Counted from the first letter of the stretch, positions 25,532 to 37,088 are shown. The stretch is DNA of 64,000 nucleotides from Cladochytrium replicatum (GCA_025526935.1 JAHLKD010000021.1:62001-126000); one strand, 5' to 3'. The notes: a model not told the origin generated them from the sequence alone. Made by a program: numbers and translations.

Positions 25532-27127
25532 CTATTCATACAGAACAACCGGTGGATAACTGTAGCCCCTGCATCTCCGCATCTGTATGGAAAATCCAGG
25601 AACATTCCGCCGTTTCTCCTCGACAAGCTTTTTCACAGCCCTTTCATGCGAAGCCATCCTGTTCACCGTGTCCGAGTGAATCACATAATCAAGCTTCACT
25701 TCCTTGATCACCTTCATCGCCTTCACAATCATCTGCACAAGCTCCCATCCATCCCTACCGAGATTATAATTCCCTCCAAAATCTAGGGACAACAGTCGTT
25801 TCTGCAACGCCAATGAAGATGGGTGACACAACGTCGCTGCAAACACCTGAACCGTATCGATTGCACTCCGTTGCACATGTATTATGCCCACGTGTGTAAT
25901 CTTTGGGCTCCTGGATATAGCTGAGGAAATTGGCCTCATGTCGGCTGGAGTCAGGAATGTCCCTTGCAGCGAAAGTGATTCGAGGCATGACTCCGAATGA
26001 GCGAATGCGGTAGCAAGCGCGTTTATTGAATCAGCTGAGCAAGATTCTTGACATTCCACCCGAAGATACAGACTTTGGATAGTGCGAGAGCGAATCAAGG
26101 CTTCAGAAAGCGCACGAAGGGATTGATCCACGTAGTTTGCGCCAATTAAGCTTAGATTCGACAACTCCCTCAGTGAGCGCCATTTTGAAACGCCTATACT
26201 GTTGCAGAGAGATTCAAGCTGCTCGTCGCCCAGGTCGGCCGATATATCCAATTTTTCAAGAGCGATGTGGTTGTTGCTGATCAAGGTTTCGTGCAAGTCT
26301 GCACTCCAAACCGATACATGCATATGTTTCAATGCTGTCGATCCTCGCAAAAAGCTGCACAGGAACGACTCCATCTCGCCAAACTTCTCCTCGTCCATTC
26401 GTACTGACATATCAAGATGCCGGAGACAGTTTCGCAGCTGATAAAGGCAGGTGCCGAGAGGAGCTACAGTACTCCATCTGTACCTCCCGCTGTCCATTTT
26501 GAGTGTCACCAACTTCTCTTGCACCTCCAATACATCTCCTATGTATCGAATCAATGCTGCATCTCTTCCATTTTCACCACCAATTGCTGATGACCTATCC
26601 CTCATGGCGACGTAGACATGAAAACTTTGCAGCGACCTGTTCTCCACAAACGAGCGAACAATTTCGCGCACCATCGCGTCGTCGGAAAGCACCGAATCCG
26701 CACCGACTTGTGCAAGCGATAGCTCCAAACGCACGTGCTTTAGTGTCGGCGCCATCGCAGCGACGAGGTCCCCGACGTTTACAGTCACCCTTAGACTTCG
26801 TGGCGAGTGAATGGTGCATGCCAATCGTCGAAAGTGCGATAATAGCTCAGGATGCGTTCCAAACGTGTCACGGAACTTGTGGACGCGGTTGATGTCGCTC
26901 ATTCGAAGATGGACTGTTGGGTACTGGAGAGCGAGCGGGAGGAGGATGGTGCGGAGAAGGCGGGAGGTTTGTGAAAAGCGAAGCACTTGGGATGCATCGA
27001 GGGCGCTTCCGATACGAACGATTAATTCCGTTGGGAGAGTCGAAAATACGTCGATAGGTGAAGAACGTTGGCGATCCCTGATCTTGTTGGATGGCGGACG
27101 GCAGCACCAGGCAGGAGAATCCATCAA
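25532..27127 (-). CDS. F-box / leucine-rich-repeat protein
   Basis: Intronless gene of 531 residues. Residues about 25-70 form an F-box (IDVFSTLPTELIVRIGSALD, QVLRFSQTSRLLRTILLP), the module that binds Skp1 in SCF ubiquitin ligases. The rest is built of irregular leucine-rich repeats, seen as TLKHVRLELSLAQVG, QLRNCLRHLDMSVRMD, HIALEKLDISADLGDEQLES, SLRELSNLSLIG and KRLLSLDFGGNYNLGRDG. These would form the substrate-binding solenoid. The final 50 residues are basic. The start at 27127 is the first Met; the upstream 70 bases are AT-rich. It lies head to tail with ARMC8 (about 200 bases apart), another ubiquitin-ligase subunit, but co-function is not implied. The substrate is unknown. Confidence 0.85.
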   Translation of the reverse strand: MMDSPAWCCRPPSNKIRDRQRSSPIDVFSTLPTELIVRIGSALDASQVLRFSQTSRLLRTILLPLALQYPTVHLRMSDINRVHKFRDTFGTHPELLSHFRRLACTIHSPRSLRVTVNVGDLVAAMAPTLKHVRLELSLAQVGADSVLSDDAMVREIVRSFVENRSLQSFHVYVAMRDRSSAIGGENGRDAALIRYIGDVLEVQEKLVTLKMDSGRYRWSTVAPLGTCLYQLRNCLRHLDMSVRMDEEKFGEMESFLCSFLRGSTALKHMHVSVWSADLHETLISNNHIALEKLDISADLGDEQLESLCNSIGVSKWRSLRELSNLSLIGANYVDQSLRALSEALIRSRTIQSLYLRVECQESCSADSINALATAFAHSESCLESLSLQGTFLTPADMRPISSAISRSPKITHVGIIHVQRSAIDTVQVFAATLCHPSSLALQKRLLSLDFGGNYNLGRDGWELVQMIVKAMKVIKEVKLDYVIHSDTVNRMASHERAVKKLVEEKRRNVPGFSIQMRRCRGYSYPPVVLYE

Positions 27128-27189
27128 TGATTCAATGACGACCCGATACCACAGATCACAAAGCCACTGATGAGGCTAACAAATTTTTA

Positions 27190-27794
27190 TATTTGAGAGC
27201 TTTCGGTCACAATTGTGATCGTAGCTGTTGCACTGCCTGTGTAGAAACCACCGACCTGAATTTCGTGCTTAACTCGTTCAGCATGAAAAGAGATAAAGGC
27301 GTTTGGACATTCGCGTTCCGATTCTACGAAGTTCCAACATTTCGTCTACACGATGAGCAATGCTCTCCACAGATACAGTTCCGAAAAGTTTGAAGGCGGT
27401 GTGAAGCTTGTGGCCCTCGAAGGATTCGACGGCGACGTCTTGCTCTCCGATTCCTGCGCAAAGAACAAAAAGGGGGAGATCGTGTTTTCCTTTTTGCTAA
27501 CAAATCGGTTCAAAAGGAGTCTCCGATATTTTCATTACACAACCCGAGTTGTCGTCCGTTCACTGTTCGGGCACGCTCAAAGTATTCACAAAGCCGACTC
27601 TGCTTTTTTAGAGTGTCAAAGTATTCACAAAGCCGACTCTGCTTTTTCAGAGTGTCAGTCAGTCCAATACATATACTGCTCTAATCGTATTTCAGAACCA
27701 GTTCTCTTCGAATCGATCAGACTTCGTGGGCAGACGAAGAAGGAGCGGAGGATGTGATTACAGTTTCCAGTTTCATTTTAGATAAACCATTTGA
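27190..27794. other. Spacer with unassigned open frame and a 39-bp duplication
   Basis: An open frame at 27353-27757 (+) begins MSNALHRYSSEKFEGG but shows no recognisable domain. It contains the 39-bp tandem repeat described separately. It may be debris upstream of the BTB relic. Confidence 0.35.
27578..27655 (+). repeat. 39-bp direct tandem repeat (2 copies)
   Basis: Two adjacent copies differ at one base (TTTTTT.AG against TTTTTC.AG). The unit is a multiple of three and in the local open frame would code SIHKADSAF-x-ECQ twice. It looks recent. Confidence 0.9.
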
Positions 27795-28100
27795 TTGCAT
27801 TATGGTGCGCTGATCCAATCAGGTTCGGGCGGCAATAAACCCAATCAAAATATTATGTGGACTTGTTCAACAGCCAAATGTCTGAGGGCAAAATCAAAAC
27901 GTCTCCGCATTGACGATTTCGAACCATCTTTCGTCAGGGCTGTTCTCTCTTTTACTTACACCGGTTGCCTTGGCGAATGCGCTCCAAATTATGTCACGTT
28001 TAGCTGATTATTTTAGCGCCGAGGCACTTGTTGGATTGGTGGAAGCATTCATGATCCAAAGGATGCTGGCAAATTGTGTCCCGAGCGTGTTGAACTGAAT
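27795..28100 (+). pseudogene. BTB/POZ-domain gene relic
   Basis: The second half of a BTB/POZ domain can be read: RIDDFEPSFVRAVLSFTYTG, then after a small frame change LADYFSAEALVGLVEAFMIQ. This corresponds to the F-x-x-x-L-x-F-x-Y-T-G core and the L-A-D-x-Y/F-x-x-x-x-L helices of BTB proteins, which serve as Cullin-3 adaptors or dimerisation modules. The N-terminal part and any C-terminal kelch or ankyrin region are missing, and the two pieces are in different frames, so it is probably dead. Confidence 0.6.
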
Positions 28101-28209
28101 CACCTTCGACGTGCATATTTCAATGTCCTGCTAGGAGATCAGGATCTATTGCTGGCATTAAGGAAGCGGAATTGGGTTATTACATGAACATAGTTGCCGA
28201 AGCCAGGGA

Positions 28210-28530
28210 GGCTTGATCTATTCCCCCATTTGTCTCCTTTGTGGAGAGACTCTCTGCTTGTCAACTAATTGGGTATACAATCCTCCACGATCGTACAGCT
28301 CTTTTTGCGTGCCCTTATCAATAAGCTCTCCCTTGTCCATCACATGAATGACATTAGCTTTTCGGACCAATGAGGGGCGGTGTACTAAAAGGAGAGGTCA
28401 GCATTGACTCCTTGTGAGATGCAGATATCATTGCGAATAAGTACCAACGACAATATTCGCCCGGCCAGATGCTGCAGCGTCCAGAGCCTTCTGTACAAGA
28501 CGCTCTGACATGCTACAAGGGAAGCGTCAC
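28210..28530 (-). pseudogene. ABC transporter nucleotide-binding-domain relic
   Basis: C-terminal end of an ABC transporter NBD (multidrug type). It reads ERLVQKALDAAASGRANIVV, then after an intron-like gap VHRPSLVRKANVIHVMDKGE and LIDKGTQKELYDRGGLYTQL with a stop soon after. This matches the conserved VQ-x-ALD-x-A..T-x-x-x-I-A-HRLS...A-D-x-I-x-V-x-x-x-G-x-x-x-E-x-G-T-H-x-E-L end. The H-loop His is present (VHR). Upstream sequence (28530-28860) gives no Walker A, signature or Walker B motif, so only the tail survives. Confidence 0.75.
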
Positions 28531-28859
28531 AATCACAGACTTTAACAAGCACACGATTCGTTCCATGCTTGCTCTCGCTTTCGCCGGATCATTATGGGAC
28601 CACTTTTCGAAAACTATAGAGCTGTAGAGCTTCTTTCGCGCCGGAGATGCTCTTCTGTGCGCAGAAAACGTGCCCTTGAAGAGATTGCGTCAAGAAGAAC
28701 ACCGGACAGACAGTTTTGGAGCGAGATTCTATTCCCATATTGTTAAAAAGGCATGGGGAGGTATAAATGTTGGTGTTGCAACAAGAAAGGTTGAAGTGAT
28801 ACGGAGCCGCATGCTTGTCACATTTACACATCTCAGTCCTTCAATTGAGCTCAAACAAG

Positions 28860-29474
28860 ACTGCATATGCAGTTTTTATGGCCCATAATTTTGATGTATT
28901 TCTGGCATATCCATATTATTCTTGCGAGTGAAATGGACAATTTCCAAGCCTGGATAGTTAGAAAGCAGATCCATGGTAAAAACAATAAGCAGATTCGATC
29001 GAAATACCTTACTATATCGTGTTAAGTTGTTTCCGACGATTCTCTATTTAATTGTCGAGCAGAATGATTGACTTCGCAGCTCGTCATTCTCAGCCTTTTC
29101 AGCCATTTTTCTCATGTTGTGTCGTAAAATGGGAAATCCTGGGATGTACCTGTCCCCGCTCATATATTCATAGAGCTAATGTGCAGCTTATAGCTGGAAA
29201 TGATCATAGAAGGATAGAAACAGATGGAAATAACGGAAAATATCGGAATAAGAGGCAAAAGATGTCCATAAATAGTATGATAGAAAGGGAAAATCTGCAC
29301 TGAGCATCCAGTGATCACAAAAATAAACCGGGGCGCACCATGAATATACTTGCGGCGCATCATGAATAGAAAGAGGGAAGAATGGGAGATTGTTAATTGT
29401 GATAAATTGTGGAGGCCAAAGATCCCATTGGCAACACACTATCACATTGCATTGTGGTGAAATCCATCGCAACT
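28860..29474. other. Intergenic, nothing recognised
   Basis: AT-rich, no supported coding segment. It should contain the promoter of the P450 gene starting at 29475. Confidence 0.5.
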
Positions 29475-31179
29475 ATGGTCGAAAGCTTTGTAAAAGTCCT
29501 TGCGACCATCGCCGCCTCGATTATTTCGATCGTTGTCGTTGCCCTGGTGTTCGACCCAACCAAACCGAAACGCCGTGGATCAAACGGCAAGCCTCTCAAC
29601 TTGCCACCCTCTGTTGCTTGGACCTTTATTTTACCTCGGATCGCTAATATCAGGCAGCTTTTCGTTGACATAAAGCGGCGCTATGGAGACCTGGTGTACA
29701 TCCATGTAAGTGAGTCACGAAAGAGCACTCATACCTATCTTAAACGATCCATCCAAACAGTTTCCTTTTCGTGGTTCCTTGCTCGTCGCCACTGGGAATC
29801 AAACAACTCAATGGTTCTTCAAAGAGTTAAAGGAGCTCTACCACATCACGGAGCCATGGGAGCCGCGGTTTCCAGAGCGTTTCCAGTCAACAACATGGAC
29901 GAAAATTATCACCCGTGCTCTGAATCAAGAGTTCTTCTATGAGACGATTCATTCTTCGTTGAACACAATTCTTAAGGATCGTGTAGCGGATTGGGCGGCA
30001 AAATGTGAAAGTGGAGAAACATTCGACGTTTTCGAGGAGGCCCATAGCGTGGTGCTTGATGTCAATACAAAGGTTTGGAACGTGTCTCATTATTGCCGTT
30101 TGATAACACTGAAGTAAGTTGCGCTCTTTCAGGTCATGTTTGGGACTGACTGGAACGATAAAGATCTTGAAGACTTCAAGAAGGTATATCTCTTCGAACG
30201 AATTATATGGTTGCGGAATAACTTCACTTCAGGCGTTCGCAATTACTGACCCAGCAACGTGGTGGGGTGAACCTCTGAATATTCTCTTTCCCTCCCGCGG
30301 AGCAGAAGTGAGAAAGAAATGGAACGAAGTACTGTTGGACACATCCATCCGCCACGCTCAAAAGCATCTTGATCAGGGAATTAATCCCAACGAGAGCACC
30401 CTCGATTTCTTCTTGTCCGTCTATCCCAACCCCGAGACTGGGGCTTATCTTTCCTGGAGTCTCGAATTAGCAAGCTTTGTGACGACGGGCTCAGCAGCTT
30501 CTTGGCTGCTCTACCATCTTGGTGTGGACGAGAAACTCCGTGATCGAGTTCGCATGGAACTGGAACAGGTCATTCCCGCAGGTCAGGGATTGTCAATCGA
30601 GCATCTGCCAAAACTGCGTTTCATCGACTCGCTCGTGAGGGAGCTTTTACGAGCCCATACACAAGGACTCAGCGTTCGCAAAGCCCCAGATGGATTAAAA
30701 TATGGAGACATCGATATCCCAAAAGATACCATGATCATGTTTACCCATTCGTCAATCCATCACGATAAGGAAACGTATGCGGATCCGTTTGCGTTCAAGC
30801 CGGACCGTTTTTTGAACGAAAACGGCGAGTTCAACGGAGGCGACTATATGCGTGATGGCACATTCCTTGGATTTGGAGCCGGCCGTCATGTAATTACCCT
30901 ATTTTGAGATGGCACATACGCTAATGCCCTTTCAACTCTCTTCATCGGTAGCCTTGTCTTGGAATGAAGCTTGCTACCAATGAGCTGAAGGTCTTGACAT
31001 ATGAGCTACTGACTAAATACGATCTCAAGTTGACCAATGAAGCTGTGTTCCCTCCCCTCACGGGACTTGGATTTGAGACTCCAAAGGTGCATTGGGGATC
31101 ATGCGCTCGATGTCATAGAGATCATACTTACTTTTCTGTTCAGAACTCTGTCCGCTTTGTCGTGTCTCGCCGCGAGTGA
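29475..31179 (+). CDS. Cytochrome P450, family A, intact, with atypical I-helix
   Basis: Membrane-anchored heme monooxygenase of about 473 residues from exons 29475-29705, 29761-30072, 30133-30183, 30233-30889, 30952-31086 and 31144-31179, all joining in frame. Residues 1-30 form an N-terminal anchor (FVKVLATIAASIISIVVVAL) followed by a PP hinge. The K-helix E-x-x-R is in LVRELLRAHTQG. The PERF-like segment is FAFKPDRFLNE. The heme loop is FGAGRH joined by the last long intron to PCLGMKLA, giving F-G-x-G-x-H-x-C-x-G with the axial Cys. The I-helix reads SFVTTGSAASWLLYHL and lacks the usual acid-alcohol pair (A-G-x-D/E-T-T), recalling CYP7/CYP8-type or isomerase-type P450s. Dead copies lie downstream and at 21, 60 and 63 kb. 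Substrate unknown. Confidence 0.92.
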
Positions 31180-31525
31180 AATTGGATTTTTCTCTTATGC
31201 CTCTCAAAGATGAAATCAGCCCAGATCTATTCCATGTCACCTTTCCTTCAAAAATGAAAGCCCCACGGGCTCTATCGACCTTATAAAGTTGGCGTCGAAA
31301 ATCATAATGTGTCGGTCTTTCTCACGTAATACAAATAGTAGCGATCTTATTGTTTGTGGTCGACATTTCTCTCATGTGCACTCAACACGGTGTAAAAAGA
31401 GGAACTGGAATCAACCAGCCGACCCACCAGTCGCTTGAAGATGACGTGGGAAATTTTGGACAAAGTTTCGCTACCTCCTGCAAGCGAAGTATCCAAAGAA
31501 GTGCCATCAGCCGAATCCATCAAAT

Positions 31526-32560
31526 TTGCCTCACGTGCTTCTCAATCCCGAGTTTTGTAAGAGCACCCGGTCTTCTCTGATGCACATGCTTCGGAACCGC
31601 GTTGCAGATTATGCACACACCCAACAACACAGTACGAGCTATTTCACGATAATGCTCACACTTTTCCTCCCTCAGTTTATGTTTGGTGATGATTGGGGCG
31701 ACGTAAAGGATTTCGCCGATTTCAAGGAGGCAGACTTTACCTACTTATTCCAACACCTCGTTAAAACATACTTAATAAGGCCTTTGTGCACACTGACCCG
31801 ACTTCGTGGATTGGCGACCCACTAAATGTCCTGATCCTCTCCCGTGGGGCCGAAGTGCGAAAGAAATGGAATAAAGCACTCCTCGACACCTCGATCCGCC
31901 GTGACCAACGCCATCTGAACAAAGTCATCAAACACTACGAGTCCTCTCTCGATTTCTACCTGAGCGTCTATTCCAACCCAACGAAAGCTGCTCACCCCTC
32001 TTGGAGTCTCGAGAGGCGAGCTGCGTGACCACCGCCTCAGCGGAGTCTTGGGTTCTCTACCACCTGGCTTCAGATTAGAAACTCCGTGAATGCGCGTGCG
32101 CAGAGTTTGAGCAAGTCGTTCCGGTCGGCAGGAGCTGTCGTATGAACACCTTCCCAAGACTCGCTTGTGAAGTAATTCGTGTGGATGAGTATCGGAACAC
32201 GCGCCGGAAGGGCTGCAATACGAGGCGATGGACGTCCCAAAAGATTCCGTGGTCGCATTCATGCACTCGTCGACCCATCACGATGAAGGAATTTGCGACA
32301 GTCCTTTCGACTTCAAACCGGACAGATTCTTGTACACGAATGGAGAGTTTAAATGGAGGCGGCTAATTGCGTGAATGGAAGTTGCTCACATTTGGTGCTG
32401 GCAAGCATGCCTCGATCGAGCTTAAGGTTATGAAATATATGCGTCTGATGAAGCACTAACTGCTTGACCAATGAAGCTATTCTCCTCCGCTCTCTGGAAT
32501 CGGATTTGATGGGACGAAGTATCACCGATTTGAACTCCACCTTGTTTTGGGCACAGCTCT
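31526..32560 (+). pseudogene. Cytochrome P450 pseudogene, family A (tandem copy)
   Basis: Decayed tandem duplicate of the preceding P450. It shows RNRVADYAHTQ, FMFGDDWGDVKDFADFKE, DPTSWIGDPLNVLILSRGAE, VRKKWNKALLDTSIR and SLDFYLSVYSNP. It then loses frame at the I-helix (stop after SWSLERRAA near 32027). Later pieces include YHPA-like K-helix remnants and HHDEGICDSPFDFKPDRFL in other frames. The heme loop is unrecognisable near 32400. The first exon with the membrane anchor is also missing. Several stops and frameshifts rule out function. Confidence 0.88.
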
Positions 32561-32703
32561 TTTCGCTTTGTTGTGCCTCAGCACAAACGTGTTAAAATTT
32601 GTTCAAATATTAATCTACCAACACTTTAAGTTATTTTCCAGCAACACAAGCCACCACCCTCTCATCCTGATTTGGATCCCAATTCCATTTCCAAATCCAT
32701 TAA

Positions 32704-33573
32704 ATGACTGCCCAAATGGAAGAACTCTACGAAGCCCTCCGTCGCTACCGTGGCTCGCCGCCTGCCTCGTCGGCAACGTACTTTAACAAAGATGCCTCAA
32801 TAGTATTCGTCCCCACCGGCGCAATCTACTCGGGACAGTCCCAAATCGAGGGCCTGATGTCGCAGATGCGCGGATCCTGGCAGTACGTCGAGAGCATGAA
32901 GCGTCTCTCCGTGTCGTACGACGCAGAGAACGGCGTCGTGTCCGAGGAGACCCTCTTCACCATCCGCCACGAGAACTTGATGCCTTGGTTGCTCCCAGAG
33001 ATTCCCGGCACTGGCGCCACGATTGTGTAGGTGAATTGAAAAGCCCTTTGGTGCTCTGTTTAAGGTGATTTCTTGTATTTTGGATCAGGATGCCGATATG
33101 CACTGTGACAAACGTTGACTTGGTGACACGCAAGATCGCGTCCCAGCGTTACTACTACGATGGTGCTGCTGCCCTCAAGGCCGTCAAGGTTCTCTCAAAG
33201 GCGACTGCAAAGGGCGTCGGTTGGGTTCCTGACTCTGACGTGTTCCCCAAGAAGTTCACAACCGTTTTCGAAAACCTCTATGCTGACGCGGCAGAAGACT
33301 TACGTGAGTAGAAAACACCTCAAATCAATGTTAAAGAGAGGCTTACAGTTAATTTTCTTCTTAGCGAAACAGGCAGAAGTTGCTGCTGCACCGGCTGCAG
33401 CAAATGCTGCTTCTGGTTCCGCTCCTCCATCTTCTTTCCCTACCACTGGCGGATCTCGGACCTCGGTCAAGCTCTACGCACCTCCAGGTACCCTTGTCGA
33501 TTTATGTGATTCGCCTGCAAAGTTGAATAATAAATATTTGTCAGGTGGAAAGTCGAACTTCTCGTTGGGATAA
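32704..33573 (+). CDS. NTF2/SnoaL-like small protein with a C-terminal PPGG-x-SNFSLG tail
   Basis: About 219 residues from exons 32704-33026, 33089-33303, 33365-33487 and 33545-33573, all in frame. Residues 1-190 look like an NTF2-like alpha+beta cone fold: helical start MEELYEALRRYRGSP, then YFNKDASIVFVPTGAIYSGQ, GLMSQMRGSWQYV, SEETLFTIRHENLMPWLLPE, VTNVDLVTRKIASQRYYYDG and a helical FENLYADAAEDL. The last 40 residues are Ala/Ser/Gly-rich and end SVKLYAPPGGKSNFSLG. This tail resembles the R-x-L-R-PPGG-x-SNFSLG motif of Jupiter/HN1-family microtubule-associated proteins. The gene looks intact. The enzymatic or binding role is unknown. Confidence 0.7.
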
Positions 33574-33579
33574 GATCAG

Positions 33580-34355
33580 CTGTGGTCCTCGGGTGTTTCC
33601 TTATTGTGTGTATTCTTATTTGCTAAATGTCCGCGTTAATCATAATCGAAATAGATCGCACCGGGACAATAAGTGATGTTTTGCTCCATGTGATAATCTG
33701 GAAATGCATTTCAGAAGACGCTTTGAAGTATCACGTGCATAAGCATGATATTCTCTGAAGTGACACCTGAGGTCTTAGATGACGTTTCTTTACGACGAAC
33801 ACAGAGTTCGAGAAGTTCTTCAAGTTCTGCAAGCAACGATGCTGAGAAGCAAACACATTCGGACCATAAAGTTAACTTCGGATCTTTGTTAGCCCCTCTT
33901 GCATCCTTTATTTGTTGATTTTGGTTCAACTATAGCAAAGTGTGGCTCTTGCATTTCGATCGATCTTACAAGCCCACCACGAATCGGAACAGCTTGGGGA
34001 TCACAAGTCTTCTCTTCTCCGAGTCCCAATAGAAAGCTGTTCGTGCCAAGAGCAGTCAATGGAAAGACGTGCACTAAGAAAAGAACTCCCGCTCAAGCTC
34101 TGCTCTCTTATGAGTAATAACATTTATAAATTGGCGTATGGGTTCGCAAACAACGTTGATGAAAATAAAGTAATCACAGATTTGACGTCGATTCAGTCCC
34201 GTGCATCAACCCCCATAGCCATTTCAAAACAACCATCATTCTCAACAAAGGAAGCACAGATGAAGAAAAGCCCCTAACGACACTACTGCAGTAGAATTCA
34301 GAAAAAGAGATAAGGATATGAGAGAGCTCAATTGCCACACCTCTACAATGCACAC
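33580..34355. other. Intergenic between convergent genes
   Basis: AT-rich spacer between the NTF2-like gene and the 3' end of cytochrome c peroxidase. No domain-bearing open frame. It should hold both 3' ends. Confidence 0.5.
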
Positions 34356-34361
34356 GACGCT

Positions 34362-35993
34362 CTAAGCGGTCTCAAACTTGTACACTGGCGCGTCCTCCTT
34401 GAACGGAACACCGAGCTCAAGGAGCTTGGAGAACGCAGAAGAGAAGTCTGCAAAGAATTTGTCCTGGTCCTTTGCGTAGAGGTCGACAAACTTCTTGAAC
34501 TTGTTCGGGCACATTAGTTTCACTCGATCCAAATCCAATCAATCACTTACGCCCCTGTCCTTGATGAGAGCTAAGTCGGCGGGGAGCATCACTTAAGGGA
34601 CGAAAAACACAGTCAGTTCTCACGATGTTTTTGAAACATGTCGTTCAACATACTCAAGTTCCCGGTAGCCTTGTCGATGTACTGTTTGGGGCCGCTCCAC
34701 TTCTTCTCAACCCACTTCTCTTGGACGAGCTTCACAAAGTACTGGTTCGAGAAGGTGGTAGGGGCGAAGGTCCAGGCTAAAGTTGATATAATGTTAAGGC
34801 AGTTGTCGTAATAACAACTTTGTCGCTTACGGCCATCGAAACCGCTACGGTCGGTGTGGCAACGACCCAACGCGTGCTAGTTGTGGATTCATTTAATTAT
34901 CTCAATGCAAAAACAGTTAGGATCACTTACAGCACCAACGAGAGCAACGATCTCTTGGTCTGTTATAAAGAATCATGAGTTTCAAACACAGATTGCCATT
35001 CAGTCCTCACCGTTGAAACCCATCCTGTTAAACACATCCCGGATGTGAGACTGCTCCTTCGAAGCATCGGGAAGACGTCCCTGAGGCGGTACAGCGGCAA
35101 CCGACACCGCGTCGGTGCGGCCAGGCCTCCACGGAATAACCGGGCCACCCTAAACATCATCTGCATCAGCGTGTCATCCTGGAAGAAACATTCGTGTCTC
35201 GTTACCATTTCCTGGATGGCAACAACACCGGCAAGAGTCCACAAGTCGGCGTACGAGATCTCAGGGAATTCCTTCTTGATGGGCTCAAGCAAGTCACGGG
35301 CAATCTGGAGACCAGCGTTGGCACCGTCGTTGGCCTCGGGTCCGAACCTCATAGTTGCGCCGTTGGAACCACCATTGCCGACCTGTCCAAAAGTTCAGAG
35401 ATATGCTGTCCAAAAATAGATGTGCGATCTCATACCTTCTTGTCAAAAGTTCCGCTCGCGTGCCACGCAAGACGGACCTGTTTGATAGCGTCAGAAAAAT
35501 ACAAAGGATAAGGAATATTTAGCTACGCACGAGAACGGGCCCGTACGATCCGTCATCGTAGTCTGTGAAGCACAATTGCATGAGTTACATCTATTCACCT
35601 ACCCCTCCTTGAAACTCACCACTGGCATCCAATACCGCTGCAATGCGCTTGTAAACAGCATTATAATCCAATGGTTTCTTAACCGACGCCTTCACATTTG
35701 CGGTGTCCTGGGTCGAAACTTTCCCAAACATAATAAGTCCTTTCCTCCCTTAATTCTCTCCATGTATTGTAAAACTTACAGAAGTAGTAACCTCCAGCGG
35801 CAGCGAGACCGAGAGCGGAAGCCCACAACCACGTGTTGCTTCCCGACTTGGCTTCACCCGACCCGCTTTCGGAAGCGAAGCGACGGACGGCGAGGGCCGA
35901 GGGGCGGGTGCTCGCGAGAGCGATTCGTGACGATGTTGTAACGGCGGCTACACGGTTGAGTGCTCGGCGAGCGGTGTTGATGCGAAGTGCCAT
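34362..35993 (-). CDS. CCP1: Mitochondrial cytochrome c peroxidase
   Basis: Reduces hydrogen peroxide with electrons from cytochrome c in the mitochondrial intermembrane space. About ten short exons run from 35993 to 34362. The N-terminus [20 protein letters not shown] is Arg/Ala/Ser-rich, typical of a presequence. It is followed by a hydrophobic sorting segment ([17 protein letters not shown]). The distal heme site is seen in [15 protein letters not shown] (Arg, Trp, His). Then come [32 protein letters not shown], and the proximal His in [15 protein letters not shown]. The next exon has SGFDG joined to [14 protein letters not shown], keeping the Trp of the G-P-W motif that distinguishes cytochrome c peroxidase function. 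The C-terminus ends [13 protein letters not shown]. Fully conserved, apparently intact, intron-dense. Confidence 0.95.
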
Positions 35994-35999
35994 TGCTTT

Positions 36000-37085
36000 T
36001 GAGATGAGATCACAGTTGGGTCAAACATTTGGGAATAGAAAGGGAAAGGGGGAGAATGGTTTGGATTGGAGTGCAAGGATTAAGAGGGTGTTACCGACCC
36101 ATAGATGGACAGCAGCCTCACCAGCAAGTGTTGGTTTTGTTTTGTGCAATTGAGGGAGTGGATAAACGTTGTGCCAGAGGAAATAATAGTAACAAATATG
36201 GACCTAAATTTTATCTTTGCTCACCAATATCTCATCAAGATTAAAACTCCACCTACTATTAAGTAAAATTATAATCGTCACAATTGGTAACTATCAATTA
36301 CTTGACAGCTTCAAAAGCAACACTTAAGGGACATAGCTTTATTCTCTTGCTGATGATCAATTGTTCGGCGTGTTCACTGTTTTTATTGAGTGTGTCCAAG
36401 TCGGGTATAATCTAGCCAATATCTGTCTTCTGTCCATCACTTCAATCTTGCCACACTTCCATTCAATAGGCCATGTCATCGCCGATACAGCAGAGAAATT
36501 CAGTGTGAATCAAGGGGATGTTTGCCAAACCGTTTGTACATGGCATGTCCGTGATGAACATACGCAAGTCCGTACTGCACGAATCACTCTTGGTGGTGGA
36601 ACTTTTTGGTGGTGGAACTGGGGAGATGGTAGGGGGGGATTGCTGGAGAGCCGTGCATTTGTGGGAATAGGGATGGGGAGAATTTACAGCAGGCAAGCAG
36701 ACAGGACCCGGGATTGTCTCCATGTTGTTGATTTCACAGCCTGGACACATGGAGCTTCAATGATGTCTATCGCATGCAAAGCCTTGTTATGGCAGTTGGC
36801 GAATGAGCAGTGGCTGCAGAAACTTCCAACAGAGCACAAGAATGCTGAGTGAGCCGGAAATGAAAAATTGAAAAATACTGCTTAATGAAAACTATTCGTG
36901 ACATCAAGTTAATGACGTCCCAGCTGAAACGGTGTCAAGAGCCATCCCCAAAGGATTTTAATATTTTAGTTCAACTATATTTCTCGCTTCCTCTTGACAG
37001 TTCCTCCGGTGGTAGTGAACATTGAGAATAAGTACGAATTATATTAACTATATATTCACAAGCTGTTCAGAAACTGGTGCAGAGA
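36000..37085. other. Intergenic, no supported gene
   Basis: Upstream region of cytochrome c peroxidase on one side and downstream region of the NLR gene on the other. An open frame at 36361-36852 (+) has no recognisable features. Confidence 0.5.
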
Positions 37086-37088
37086 TAT

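Noticed and set aside
29188-29472. Minus-strand open frame upstream of the P450 gene
   Set aside because: Aromatic-rich product of AT-rich promoter sequence with no similarity to any family.
36361-36852. Plus-strand open frame of 163 codons as a gene
   Set aside because: No domain, no coding texture, and no supporting splice or context evidence.
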